A stretch of DNA of 64,000 nucleotides from Roseiarcus sp963798015 (GTDB lineage: Bacteria; Pseudomonadota; Alphaproteobacteria; Rhizobiales; Beijerinckiaceae): contig CAWCSA010000023.1 in NCBI GenBank assembly GCA_963798015.1, positions 744,001 to 808,000 on the forward strand, written 5' to 3'. The notes under the pieces were generated by a model. That model searched no databases, was not told the origin of the DNA, and saw nothing but the letters and a program-made list of their open reading frames with translations. The position numbers were made by a program, and so were the translations under genes. This document shows, in pieces, positions 17,700 through 26,432 of this stretch (within the stretch, counting starts at the first letter, position 1; every line of letters starts with the position of its first letter).

Positions 17700-17938
17700 C
17701 GCAGCGCCCTCTAAATTCGCGCTCGCCGCAAGCCCTCTTTACGAATTGTTAATCAAACGTGAACGCTGACGCAACCCCGAATTCGTCCCGTTCGATCACT
17801 TTTTTCGCGAATCCCTGCGGCGGGGATTTCTGAATTGCCCCTCCCGAACGAGGCAAACTCTGGCGCTCAGCGGAAAACACCCCACATCAAAGGGTAAGGC
17901 TGGGAGACGTGCGGCATAGGCCAAGCGAGGTTTTTCCC

Positions 17939-18862
17939 ATGCGAAACCCCAGCCCGTTACCTGGACTGATCTTTGTTATCCTATTCGTAGCTGGTCTGGC
18001 GCTTGCGTACGCTTACATGAGCCCGCTAAGCTACGTCGTGAGCGTCTCGATTGCGGTCCTGAGCTTCATCGTCGCCTCGATCGTCGCCAATGCCGTCAAG
18101 GTCGCCGATCAATGGGAGCGCGTGGTGGTCTTGAGGCTCGGTAAGTTCCGCGGCCTCGAAGGCCCAGGCCTGTTCTTCATCGTGCCGGTCATCGAGACCG
18201 TTCCATACAGAATCGACACCCGGGTCATCACGAGCACTTTCCGAGCGGAACAGACGATGACGCGCGATACGGTGCCGGTCGATGTGGATGCGGTGCTGTT
18301 CTGGAAGGTGGTCGACCCCAAAACGGCGGCGCTCGACGTCGCCGACTACGGCTCCGCGATCAACTGGGCGGCGCAGACGGCGTTGCGCGACGTGATCGGC
18401 AAGACCCCGTTGGCCGACATGCTGGAGGGGCGCGAAAAGCTGAGCGTAGAGCTCCAGCGCATCATCGACGCGCGCGCCAAGCCGTGGGGCATCGACGTCA
18501 TCTCGGTTGAGCTCAAGGACGTGCGGATTCCCGCCGCCTTGCAGGACGCCATGTCGATGCAGGCCCAGGCCGAGCGCGAGCGGCAGGCGCGCGTGATATT
18601 GGGCGATTCGGAGCGGCAGGTGGCCAGCTCGTTCAACGAGGCCGCCAAGATGTACGCCGACAACCCGACCGCCTTTCACTTGCGCGCGATGAACATGCTC
18701 TACGAGGGCCTCAAGCGCAGCAACGCGACGATCGTTATTGTGCCTTCGACTGCAGTCGAATCGATGCAACTCGGCGGCATGCCGACGATGGCGACGGTCG
18801 CCAGCGCCATCGCCCATGCGCAGTCCGCTGGCGCGGTGCCGTTGGCCACTTCAAGCGACTGA
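17939..18862 (+). CDS. Slipin family protein (stomatin/SPFH domain)
   Basis: About 307 residues. Two N-terminal membrane segments (LPGLIFVILFVAGLALAYAY and YVVSVSIAVLSFIVASIVA) precede the SPFH domain, which has QWERVVVLRLGKFRGLEGPG, FFIVPVIETVPYRID and TMTRDTVPVDVDAVLFWKV. A coiled-coil tail with AERERQARVILGDSERQVA follows. Slipins form oligomeric membrane scaffolds, often with an NfeD protease partner, which is absent here. The ATG at 17939 fits the family start; the open frame reaches 17909 (ATG). Confidence 0.92.
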   Translation: MRNPSPLPGLIFVILFVAGLALAYAYMSPLSYVVSVSIAVLSFIVASIVANAVKVADQWERVVVLRLGKFRGLEGPGLFFIVPVIETVPYRIDTRVITSTFRAEQTMTRDTVPVDVDAVLFWKVVDPKTAALDVADYGSAINWAAQTALRDVIGKTPLADMLEGREKLSVELQRIIDARAKPWGIDVISVELKDVRIPAALQDAMSMQAQAERERQARVILGDSERQVASSFNEAAKMYADNPTAFHLRAMNMLYEGLKRSNATIVIVPSTAVESMQLGGMPTMATVASAIAHAQSAGAVPLATSSD

Positions 18863-18903
18863 GGGCGAGAGAGCGAGGCGCCATGGTCGGCCTCGTCAAG
18901 GCA

Positions 18904-19176
18904 TCAACGAATATGCCGACCGAAGAAGTCCTTCCGCCGATGGAGAATTCGCACGATGACGACACGGGTTGCCGACGCCTTGAAGAAAAGAACGTGCGAG
19001 CCGACGGATAATTTGCGATAGCCGGAACGAATCTCGCCGCAGGCGAGGCCTCGACGCGGATCCTCCGCGACCACGAAGGTATAGATCCGGCCTGTCGAGG
19101 CCGAATTGGTCGGCCGAATATTCCCAGAGTTCCTCGATGTCGCGTCGGGCTCTTGGCGTGAAATCGAGACCCTCAT
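18904..19176 (-). pseudogene. ParE-family toxin, broken in two frames
   Basis: The expected ATG at 19176 overlaps the parD stop (ATGA). The ParE N-terminal sequence FTPRARRDIEELWEYSADQFGLDR lies in a different frame from the C-terminal part AEDPRRGLACGEIRSGYRKL and GSHVLFFKASATRVVIVRILH. At least two frame changes, and probably a loss of several residues around 19090, separate a functional ParE from what is here. As written, the toxin (gyrase-targeting in the family) would not be made intact, while its antitoxin remains. Confidence 0.78.
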
Positions 19177-19424
19177 CGCCCTCGGGGCGCCGCGCGCCGC
19201 TTGTCCCTAAGAAAACCGTCAAAGTCGAACGGTTCCGGCTCGCCGCTCCGCTCGCCTTCAACCAGCGCAGCCTGAAGGGCCGAAACTCGCGCTTCGCGTT
19301 CTTCGAGGAGCCGAAGGCCCGCGCGCACCACGTCGCTCGCGGAGCTGAAGCGACCACGGACGACCTGCTCTTCTATAAACTCGGCGAAATGGTCGCCGAG
19401 ACTGACAGATGTGTTCTTGCTCAT
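19173..19424 (-). CDS. parD: ParD-family antitoxin
   Basis: An 83-residue ribbon-helix-helix protein: MSKNTSVSLGDHFAEFIEEQV, then GRFSSASDVVRAGLRLLEERE. It ends in an acidic and then basic tail typical of ParD, which wraps ParE. The ATG at 19424 was chosen because the ParD domain begins here and a perfect palindrome, the likely autoregulatory site, lies just upstream. Its toxin partner is frame-broken, leaving an orphan antitoxin. Confidence 0.88.
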   Translation of the reverse strand: MSKNTSVSLGDHFAEFIEEQVVRGRFSSASDVVRAGLRLLEEREARVSALQAALVEGERSGEPEPFDFDGFLRDKRRAAPRGR

Positions 19425-19437
19425 TGTAAGCGCAGGT

Positions 19438-19454
19438 GTACCAAAACTTGGTAC
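19438..19454. promoter_or_regulatory. Palindromic operator upstream of parD
   Basis: GTACCAA-AAC-TTGGTAC is a perfect 7+7 inverted repeat whose edge is 13 bases upstream of the parD start. ParD proteins repress their own operon through such sites, so this is the likely ParD/ParDE operator. Function is inferred from position and symmetry. Confidence 0.65.
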
Positions 19455-19479
19455 TCCAGCCAAGACGCTCGCGGCGCGG

Positions 19480-20769
19480 TCACGCCAGGGCATCCTTAAC
19501 GACCCGCCCGTCCTTCATGATGACAAGGAAATTCTTTTCCGGATCGGCGATGAGCTTGAGATTGGCGGTAGGGTCGCCGTCGAGGACGATGAGGTCGGCA
19601 AGCGCGCCCGCCTCGATCACGCCGAGCTTGCCAGGATAGGGATTGCGCGGCCCGGACATCGCCAAGAGTTCGCCGTTGACCGCGGTCGCCATCTTGAGGA
19701 TTTCGACCGGCCGATACCAGCGCTCGAGCGTCGTCAGGATCGCGCCCTGATGCGCAGTCATCTTGGAATCGAACAAGATGTCCGTGCCCCACGCCGTCTT
19801 GATGTCGAAGGCCTTGGCGAATTTGTAAGCCGCGTCCGTTCCCGCATAGACCTGCTGCGCTTTCGCCTCGCCTTCGGGGGTCGCCTGAGGATTGGAATAT
19901 TCGTTGTTGAGGAAGGGTTGGGTGCAGAGCCATATGCCGTTCCTGGCGATGAGCTCGGCGGTCGCCTCGTCCATCAAGTGGCCATGCTCGATGCATTTCA
20001 CGCCGCCGCGGATCGCAGTCTGAATCGCGCGTGGCGTATAGGCATGCACGGCGACATAGGTGCCCCAGTTTTCCGCAGCGTCAGTTGCGGCGCGGAACTC
20101 GGCCTCGGTGTATTGGCTGACGTCGATCGGATCGTAGTGCGAGGAAACCCCGCCGCCGGCGGCAAGCTTGAGCTGGCTCGCTCCCAACATGAGCTGCTCG
20201 CGAGCGCGCTGGAGCACGCGATCGACGCCATCGGCAATGGCGCCCCCGCCAATCGCGTCGCCACGACTGAGCGGCGCATTCGGGGATGCGGGAATTTCAT
20301 AAGGAAAGCGAAAGTCGCCGTGGCCGCCGGTCTGCGAGATCATCGCGCCCGACGGCCAGATGCGGGGGCCGGGCACGAGGCCTGTGTCGATCGCACGTTT
20401 CAGGCTGAAGGTCGGTCCGGCCATGTCGCGGACGCTGGTGAAGCCGCGCATCAGCGTCTTTTTCGCTTCGTCGGCCGCGACAAGGGTGATGTAGCCGACA
20501 TCCGCCGTCAGCAGGACGTCGATCGGCACGGATGCCATCATCGCGTGCCAATGCGCATCGATTAGGCCCGGCATCAGAACCCGGCCGCCGCAATCGACGA
20601 CGCGAGCGTCGGGGGCGAGCGGAGTTTCGGCCGGCTCGACCGACTTGATCGTCTTGCCCTCGACGACCACCCGCAAGCCCTCGATCAGCGCGTCCGAATT
20701 ACCGTCGAAGAGCCGAAGATTGGAGAACGCGAGGGGCGCCGCTGAAGCCGCCGCAGGAGTCGCGGCCAT
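19480..20769 (-). CDS. Amidohydrolase family protein (imidazolonepropionase/prolidase-like)
   Basis: A 429-residue metal-dependent hydrolase. Visible metal motifs are GLIDAHWH near 68-75, VAVHAY near 242, CIEHGHLMDE near 260, and the catalytic aspartate AWGTDILFD near 332. The C-terminal GALADLIVLDGDP beta-sandwich is typical. The substrate is unknown; relatives include cyclic imide and Xaa-Pro hydrolases. The annotated ATG is followed by an Ala-rich segment. Just upstream, in another frame (about 20795-20850), lies SRRSFMAGAG, the start of a Tat signal, so the exported form may be split by a frame break. Confidence 0.85.
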   Translation of the reverse strand: MAATPAAASAAPLAFSNLRLFDGNSDALIEGLRVVVEGKTIKSVEPAETPLAPDARVVDCGGRVLMPGLIDAHWHAMMASVPIDVLLTADVGYITLVAADEAKKTLMRGFTSVRDMAGPTFSLKRAIDTGLVPGPRIWPSGAMISQTGGHGDFRFPYEIPASPNAPLSRGDAIGGGAIADGVDRVLQRAREQLMLGASQLKLAAGGGVSSHYDPIDVSQYTEAEFRAATDAAENWGTYVAVHAYTPRAIQTAIRGGVKCIEHGHLMDEATAELIARNGIWLCTQPFLNNEYSNPQATPEGEAKAQQVYAGTDAAYKFAKAFDIKTAWGTDILFDSKMTAHQGAILTTLERWYRPVEILKMATAVNGELLAMSGPRNPYPGKLGVIEAGALADLIVLDGDPTANLKLIADPEKNFLVIMKDGRVVKDALA

Positions 20770-20794
20770 GCTTCCTGATCCCGCGGCGAACGCG

Positions 20795-20850
20795 CCGAGT
20801 GGCAGTTCCGGCGCCAGCCATGAAGGAACGGCGGGAAAATTTTTGCGTAA
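20795..20850 (-). other. Out-of-frame Tat signal sequence of the amidohydrolase
   Basis: The minus strand encodes TQKFSRRSFMAGAGTA, a twin-arginine motif with hydrophobic start, in a frame one base off from LGAFAAGSGSMAATPAAASA, which runs into the amidohydrolase. Joined, they would make a normal Tat leader ending in an Ala-x-Ala-like site. The break lies near 20795. Confidence 0.6.
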
Positions 20851-21060
20851 GACGCGCGTTCAGCCGCGCAAAAGCAGGCGTGTGACAGAGGCATCCGGCC
20901 GCACGCGACGCTTCCCCATCATCTGGCGCGCATAGAAACATCGTCCCCCCGAATTGACCGTCGCGCTGTTGTCGCGCCCGGAGAGAAGCTATGTCGGATT
21001 GGCGGACCGCCGCAATCGGGAAAGTGGCGAGCTGTTCGAAGCTTGCGCGCCAAAAAAGGT

Positions 21061-22101
21061 TTAGCCTGGCGTGGGCGTGGGCGCGTCGGAGCGGATCAAT
21101 TTGTCGTGTTTGAGCTCAGCCCATAAGTCGGCGGGGACGGGATGGCGGAAGACGGCCACGTTCCGTTCGACCTGGGCGCGCGAAATCGCGCCGGGAATGA
21201 TCGAGGCGACGATGGGATGTCCGAGCGGAAATTGCAGCGCCGCGGCAGGAAGCGGAACACGATGGCGCGCGCAGACCGCCTCGATTTTCTTCACTCGCTC
21301 GAGGATCTCAGCGCCGGCCGGGGCGTAATTGTACATCGCGCCTGGAACGGCGCCGGTCGCGAGAATTCCGGAATTGTAGCCGCCGCCGACGATGATCCCG
21401 ACGCCCCGCGCCTCGCAGCGCGGAAACTCGCTCTCAAGCACGTCCTGCTCGAGCAGCGTGTAGCGCATCGCCAGCAGGAAGAAATCCATGTCGAAGAGAT
21501 CGAGGAAGCGCGGAATGCTGCCCATCGAATTGAAGCCCGCGCCAATTCCCCCGATCACCCCGGCCTCGCGCAATTCCGCAAGCGCCTTCCACCCACTCGT
21601 CTTGAGCTGCGTGAAATAAGCATTGAGCGTTGCGGGATTGTGGTCCCAGGGGTCGAGATCATGAATCAGCAGGACGTCGACCCGATTGATTCCGAGCCGC
21701 TGCAGGCTGTCCTCAAAGGAACGCATCACGCCGTCGTAGCCGTAGTCGAAGACGGTCTGAAACTCGCGGCCGCCCAGCCATTGATCCTTGATGGCGTTGG
21801 GGCCAAGCGGGCGCCGGAGCACGCGGCCGACTTTGGTCGAGATGAAATATTGATCACGCGGCCTGCGGTAGAGCGCATGGCCGAGCGAATGTTCGGCGAG
21901 TCCGCGTCCATACCACGGGGACGTATCGAAATAGCGCACGCCCCCGTCCCAGGCGGCGCCAATGATCGCCGCCGCCTCGTCATCGTCGACCTTGTCGAAG
22001 AGCTCGCCCAGCGGCGCAGTGCCAAGCCCGAGCTCGGTCACGCGGACGTCCGTCCGGCCAAGCTTGCGCGTCTTCAGGGGCGGGAGAGTTGCGCCTGTCA
22101 T
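21061..22101 (-). CDS. Aldo/keto reductase (L-fucose / D-threo-aldose dehydrogenase type)
   Basis: A 346-residue TIM-barrel NAD(P)-dependent oxidoreductase. Family motifs are LGLGTAPLGELF near 25, RYFDTSPWYGRGLAEHSLG near 56-74 with catalytic Asp and Tyr, and STKVGR near 88 with the Lys. HDLDPWDH near 145 follows. The longer shape and the FDYGYDGVMRSFEDSLQRLG segment match D-threo-aldose 1-dehydrogenase or pyridoxal dehydrogenase-like members. Substrate unproven. It stands apart from its neighbours by about 35 bases (clpS) and about 290 bases (amidohydrolase). Confidence 0.88.
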   Translation of the reverse strand: MTGATLPPLKTRKLGRTDVRVTELGLGTAPLGELFDKVDDDEAAAIIGAAWDGGVRYFDTSPWYGRGLAEHSLGHALYRRPRDQYFISTKVGRVLRRPLGPNAIKDQWLGGREFQTVFDYGYDGVMRSFEDSLQRLGINRVDVLLIHDLDPWDHNPATLNAYFTQLKTSGWKALAELREAGVIGGIGAGFNSMGSIPRFLDLFDMDFFLLAMRYTLLEQDVLESEFPRCEARGVGIIVGGGYNSGILATGAVPGAMYNYAPAGAEILERVKKIEAVCARHRVPLPAAALQFPLGHPIVASIIPGAISRAQVERNVAVFRHPVPADLWAELKHDKLIRSDAPTPTPG

Positions 22102-22136
22102 ATCTGAAGATCCCTGAGGGCCAAACCGCGAGCGCG

Positions 22137-22442
22137 CTATTCCTCAGGCTCGGTGCTGAAACGCAGCGGATAGCCTTTCGCCGCTCCCGCTTCGGTGGCG
22201 CGCGCCGCCTTCGTCTCGGCGATGTCCTGCACGAACACCGCCACGACGCAGACGCCCTTGCGATGCGCGGTCATCATGACGGCGGCCGCCTGGGTTTCAT
22301 TAAGACGAAACACAGCCTTGAGCACCCCGACCACGAAGTCGCGCGGCGTATAGTCGTCGTTGAATAGAATGACCTTGTGCAGACGCGGACGCTGAACGCG
22401 GGTCTCGGTCTTGGTCGCAATCTTGGTGGCGGCTTTGCTCAT
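22137..22442 (-). CDS. clpS: ATP-dependent Clp protease adaptor ClpS
   Basis: A 101-residue adaptor that hands N-degron substrates to ClpAP. It has the substrate-pocket motif VILFNDDYTPRDFVV near 25-39 (Asn and Asp pair), and MMTAHRKGVCVVAVFVQDIAETKA with the pocket His near 60. The N-terminal extension is basic and flexible, as needed for ClpA binding. The window also encodes Bpt at 49089-49832, which makes secondary destabilising N-termini read by ClpS. Confidence 0.92.
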   Translation of the reverse strand: MSKAATKIATKTETRVQRPRLHKVILFNDDYTPRDFVVGVLKAVFRLNETQAAAVMMTAHRKGVCVVAVFVQDIAETKAARATEAGAAKGYPLRFSTEPEE

Positions 22443-22774
22443 CGTGCTCTCTTGCCGTCGCGCGTCGCGAAAGCGATCATATTTTGCACCCTGGCGCCGC
22501 CAGTTTCAAGCCGGTTCGCTGGCGCTGGGCGCCGGGCGCGATTTCGAACTCGACAGGAAAGCGCGAGTTCCGTGGCGCCGGCAATATTCTACAACGTTTT
22601 TCGCCATGGTAGATCGCCTCTGGTGGGGCGTCCGCGAACAATGAGCCTCACGGACAATTGTTGTCACATTGAATCGTCTGATTGAACCGCGGCAGCGTTG
22701 ATAGCGTTAGGAAGCGACGGCGACGCGTCCGCGCCCGCAGGTCACCGCGCCGACCGATCCAAAGGAGGAAGGAA

Positions 22775-23131
22775 ATGATCGTTCGACAGGCGGCCGCAAC
22801 GGCAGGAATAGCGTTCATTCTCGGCGCCCCGCCAGCTTATGCCGGACCATGCACGGAGCGGATCTATCAGACCGACCTCGACGTCGCCAAGCTTCTGAGT
22901 TCCGCCGCCGCACAAGGGGGGACGGAGCCCCAGTCAACCTTCGCCACCATGCACCGCCAGCCAACTCCAGGCTCGATCGCCACCGCCGAACAACAGGCAG
23001 GCGATCTCACCAGCGATGAGGCGCAGGCGATCACGGAAGCGATGGACGAGGCCCGCCACGCTGACGATGAAGGCGACAGCGCTGCTTGCGAGAAAGCGCT
23101 GAGCGACGTCGACCGCATGCTCAAACAATAG
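22775..23131 (+). CDS. Small secreted protein, conserved hypothetical
   Basis: A 118-residue protein. The ATG at 22775 is set by a strong ribosome site (AAAGGAGGAAGGAA). A signal peptide (MIVRQAAATAGIAFILGAPPAYA) precedes a helical, acidic mature part with CTERIYQTDLDVAK near 28 and a second Cys (SAACEKAL) near 106, which could pair. TMHRQPTPGSIATAEQQAGD is a conserved-looking core. I recall similar proteins as uncharacterised secreted proteins of Hyphomicrobiales; no function is known. Confidence 0.78.
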   Translation: MIVRQAAATAGIAFILGAPPAYAGPCTERIYQTDLDVAKLLSSAAAQGGTEPQSTFATMHRQPTPGSIATAEQQAGDLTSDEAQAITEAMDEARHADDEGDSAACEKALSDVDRMLKQ

Positions 23132-23209
23132 GCCAGGCTCTTGCGATAGAACGGGCTTGCCGCGCCCGCGGTGCTGGTAAGCACACGTTCTGACGCCTAA
23201 TGTGGGGAT

Positions 23210-23608
23210 GTGACGCTCGCCCCGCTCATCGACGCTCCGCCGATCATCCGGTTCCACGCCGCTTTCGCCTTTGCGGCGATCGGCCTCGGCGCCGTGCAGC
23301 TTCTGGCCCCCAAGGGTACGCTTCCGCACCGAACCATGGGTTGGACGTGGGCCCTCCTCATGATTCTGGTCGCGGGAAGCTCGCTCTTCATCCATACGAT
23401 TCGGACCTGGGGACCCTGGAGCCCCATCCACCTTCTCTCGCTGTTCACGCTGGGGGTCGTTCCCCTCGCCGTCCTGCAAGCACGCCAGCACAGGGTCGCC
23501 GCTCATCGTTCGACGATGCTCTGGATTTTCACCCTGGCGCTCGTCGTCACAGGCTTGTTCACGCTCGCGCCCGGGCGGATCATGAACAAGGTGGTGTTCG
23601 GCGGCTGA
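23210..23608 (+). CDS. DUF2306 domain-containing membrane protein
   Basis: A 132-residue protein with four predicted membrane helices and the DUF2306-type features HAAFAFAAIGLGAVQLLAPKGT and HRTMGWTWALLM, followed by HRSTMLWIFTLALVVTG. Conserved histidines at helix ends might bind haem or metal, but this is speculation. GTG start at 23210. It is followed 143 bases later by an MFS gene on the same strand. Confidence 0.75.
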   Translation: MTLAPLIDAPPIIRFHAAFAFAAIGLGAVQLLAPKGTLPHRTMGWTWALLMILVAGSSLFIHTIRTWGPWSPIHLLSLFTLGVVPLAVLQARQHRVAAHRSTMLWIFTLALVVTGLFTLAPGRIMNKVVFGG

Positions 23609-23751
23609 GCGGGCGGCCCCAGTCAAAGCGCCAGAGAGGCGGGATCCCTGCCGGCAGGCGCGGCGTTCAACGCATTGTGACCGCAGTATCACGCCTTCGC
23701 CTTGCGGCGGCGGCGACGCGGCGCCACAAGGCCTCGACCTGAAAGCCGCCC

Positions 23752-25173
23752 ATGCGCCCCGCCGTTCTCACCGCCCTCATCATCGCGACCGCCCTGTTCA
23801 TGGAGAACATGGACGGGACCGTCATTTCGACCTCGCTGCCGGCCATCGCGCTCGACCTGCATCAGGATCCGATCGTCCTCAAGCTCGCGCTCACCTCCTA
23901 CATGTTGACGCTCGCGGTGTTCATTCCCGCTTCCGGCTGGGTCGCGGATCGCTTCGGCGCGCGCAGTGTGTTCTGCAGCGCGATCGTCGTCTTCACCTTC
24001 GGCTCGATCCTGTGCGGCGCCTCGTCCTCGCTTTCGACCCTCATCGCCGCGCGCGTGTTCCAGGGGCTGGGCGGAGCGATGATGGTGCCGGTCGGACGCC
24101 TTGTGCTGCTGCGTTCCGTGGCGAAGAGCGATCTCGTCAGCGCGATGGCCTATCTCACCATGCCGGCGCTGATCGGCCCGGTCACCGGTCCGCCACTCGG
24201 CGGCTTCATCACCACCTATTTTCAGTGGCGCTGGATCTTCTGGATCAACGTGCCAATTGGAGTTCTGGGCGTGCTGCTGTCGCTAAGGTTTATCGAGAAC
24301 CTGCGCGAGGAGGCCGTGCCGCGTTTCGATTTCAAAGGATTCGTCCTGTCGGGCGTCGGCCTCTTGAGCCTCATATCGGGCTTGAGCATGATTGGGCGAG
24401 GCATCGCCCCTTATTGGCTGGTGGCGGCGATGATCGCGATCGGCGCCCTCTCGCTCGCTTTCTACGTTCGCCACGCTAGCGCCAAGCCGGACGCGATCCT
24501 CGATCTCAAGCTGCTCAGAATTCCCACGTTTTTCGCCGGCGTCGCCGGAGGGTTCATCTTCCGAATTGGCATCGGCGCCATGCCGTTCCTCCTGCCGCTA
24601 CTGTTGCAGGTCGGGTTCGGCCTCACGCCGTTTGCATCCGGCTCGCTCACCTTCGCGACCGCGGCCGGCGCGTTTCTCATGAAATTCACGGCGTCAACGG
24701 CGCTGCGCTGGATCGGCTTCCGCCAGACGCTGGTGTTCAACTGCCTGATTTCGGGGGCGTTCCTCGCCGCCTGCTCACTATTCACGGCCTCGACGCCGCA
24801 TTGGCTGCTGCTGCTCACGTTGCTTACCGGGGGATTCTTCCGCTCGCTTCAGTTCACCGCGTTGAACGTGATCAGCTATGCGGACATTGACCCGCCGCGA
24901 ATGAGCCGCGCCACCAGCTTCGCCAGCGTGTCTCAGCAGATGTCGGGCGCAGTCGGCGTCGCGGTCGCGGCGATGTGCGTGGAAGCGATTCAGGTCGGCT
25001 TCGGCGATACCGAACTTGTCGCGCGCGATCTCTCGCTCGCCTTCGTCCTGGTCGCAATCGTCTCGAGCCTCTCCGTATTCGTCTTCGCCCAGCTCAAGCC
25101 AGACGCGGGGGCCGCGGTCTCCGGTCGGATGATTTCGACCAGCGAGAAGCAAGCGACCGCGGCGGCGGAGTGA
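23752..25173 (+). CDS. MFS transporter, DHA2 (14-TM) drug exporter family
   Basis: A 473-residue inner-membrane exporter. Motif D1 is visible in the first helix (MENMDGTVISTSLPAIALDL), motif A as GWVADRFGARSVF near 63-75, and motif C as MPALIGPVTGPPLGGFIT near 137-154. EmrB/QacA-like proteins expel lipophilic drugs or cations by proton antiport. No EmrA-type partner or TetR regulator lies next to it, so the substrate is unknown. Confidence 0.9.
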   Translation: MRPAVLTALIIATALFMENMDGTVISTSLPAIALDLHQDPIVLKLALTSYMLTLAVFIPASGWVADRFGARSVFCSAIVVFTFGSILCGASSSLSTLIAARVFQGLGGAMMVPVGRLVLLRSVAKSDLVSAMAYLTMPALIGPVTGPPLGGFITTYFQWRWIFWINVPIGVLGVLLSLRFIENLREEAVPRFDFKGFVLSGVGLLSLISGLSMIGRGIAPYWLVAAMIAIGALSLAFYVRHASAKPDAILDLKLLRIPTFFAGVAGGFIFRIGIGAMPFLLPLLLQVGFGLTPFASGSLTFATAAGAFLMKFTASTALRWIGFRQTLVFNCLISGAFLAACSLFTASTPHWLLLLTLLTGGFFRSLQFTALNVISYADIDPPRMSRATSFASVSQQMSGAVGVAVAAMCVEAIQVGFGDTELVARDLSLAFVLVAIVSSLSVFVFAQLKPDAGAAVSGRMISTSEKQATAAAE

Positions 25174-25267
25174 GCAAGAGGCGCCAGTCGGCGCGCGGCA
25201 GGCTTTGCCGGGTGATTTCCACGCTATAAGCTAAACCGATCGTCGACGGTCGCCAGATGGGGGGTTG

Positions 25268-26131
25268 ATGGATCAGCCGCGCGGCCGAACCATGCGGTTG
25301 CTTGCGCTCGGCGCGGTGCTGGTTGCGCTGACGGGCGGCTATGTCGTGATGGTGCGCCAGTTCGACGTCACGGAACTGCCAGTGGAGCGGCATTTTGGCG
25401 CCAGTGGCGAGGTCGTGCCGGCGGGAGAGGTTTATCTTGAGCCGGTCAGCATCGACGCCCTCAACGACGCGATGCAGGTGCGCGCCTCTCTCTTGCCAGG
25501 CGTATCGAAAAGCAAAAACGCTCGCGCCACCTCCGACCACGATCTGACCTTGTTGGTCAGCCACGACAACACGCTCGAGGAAGTCAAGCTGGCGGCGGGC
25601 GACCATATCGCCAGCTCGACTTTCGAGGTCGACTTGAACGAGGGGAGCGTCACTCGGTACCCGTTCGACTCCTATAACGCCCGGCTCGGGGTCCAGGTCC
25701 TGGACAGCAAGTCTTCACTCAGGCTCCCGGCCAGGGTCACGGCGTGGGAGGGCGCGCTCGGGTACCGTCTGCAGACGACAAGCCGGCCCGGACCCGAGCC
25801 GGATGACATTCAGCTGACAACCACAATTACGCGCAGCGGCGCCTTTTCGCTGTTCGCACTCTGCGCATACGGCGCCATGCTCGTCCTTGCTGGTTGTGCG
25901 CTTGCGATCGGCATCCTGACATTTGCCGACGTGTGTCGCCCGGAGGCCACATTGATCGGTGCGCTCGCTGCAATCGCCTTTGCCCTGCCCGTGTTGCGAA
26001 ACGCGCTGCCAGGCTCGCCGCCGCTCGGCGTGACCGCCGACATGTGGGTGTTTCTGTGGACCGAGTTGGCGGCCGTGTTGGCGCTTGCGGTGCTGGTTTT
26101 CAAATGGGCGAAAGCCGGCCCCGGCCCTTGA
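25268..26131 (+). CDS. DUF4436 family membrane protein
   Basis: A 287-residue protein. One N-terminal membrane anchor (LLALGAVLVALTGGYVVMV) is followed by a beta-rich periplasmic domain of about 165 residues, including FEVDLNEGSVTRYPFDSYNARL. Three C-terminal membrane segments follow. The pattern of domain, PFDSY motif and helices fits DUF4436, whose function is unknown. ATG at 25268 follows GGGGGG; a TTG immediately before is also possible. Confidence 0.78.
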   Translation: MDQPRGRTMRLLALGAVLVALTGGYVVMVRQFDVTELPVERHFGASGEVVPAGEVYLEPVSIDALNDAMQVRASLLPGVSKSKNARATSDHDLTLLVSHDNTLEEVKLAAGDHIASSTFEVDLNEGSVTRYPFDSYNARLGVQVLDSKSSLRLPARVTAWEGALGYRLQTTSRPGPEPDDIQLTTTITRSGAFSLFALCAYGAMLVLAGCALAIGILTFADVCRPEATLIGALAAIAFALPVLRNALPGSPPLGVTADMWVFLWTELAAVLALAVLVFKWAKAGPGP

Positions 26132-26156
26132 GGAGCGCGGACGGCGGCGACTGCCA

Positions 26157-26432
26157 CTACCACGTGGGCTTGGGGTAGGCGGGCGGATAGGTCACCGGGT
26201 TAGCAAAGCACTTCTTCACTTCCTGCTCGAATTTCGTGACGTCCGTAATACCTTTATTAGTCACCGTCTCCCGGCAATAGCTAAGAGTCATGGTCCAGCC
26301 CGGCGGGCCGCCGCCGCCTCTCGCAAGGGCCGGCCGAGCGCCTCCCGCCGCGAGCGCGAAGACGAGTGTGAGCCGCAGGGCGCGGCCCCAGTTCAGCGCC
26401 CGCCCCGCGCCCCAGGGAGGCCTGCATCTCAA
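26157..26432 (-). CDS. Small secreted protein of unknown function
   Basis: A 91-residue frame with a hydrophobic segment (LRLTLVFALAAGGARPALA) that looks like a signal peptide. A short mature part follows with WTMTLSYCRETVTNKG and VKKCFANP, two cysteines that could pair. The TTG start overlaps the stop of the class II aldolase gene (TTGA), so it may be translated by coupling. I do not recognise the family. Confidence 0.5.
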   Translation of the reverse strand: MRCRPPWGAGRALNWGRALRLTLVFALAAGGARPALARGGGGPPGWTMTLSYCRETVTNKGITDVTKFEQEVKKCFANPVTYPPAYPKPTW

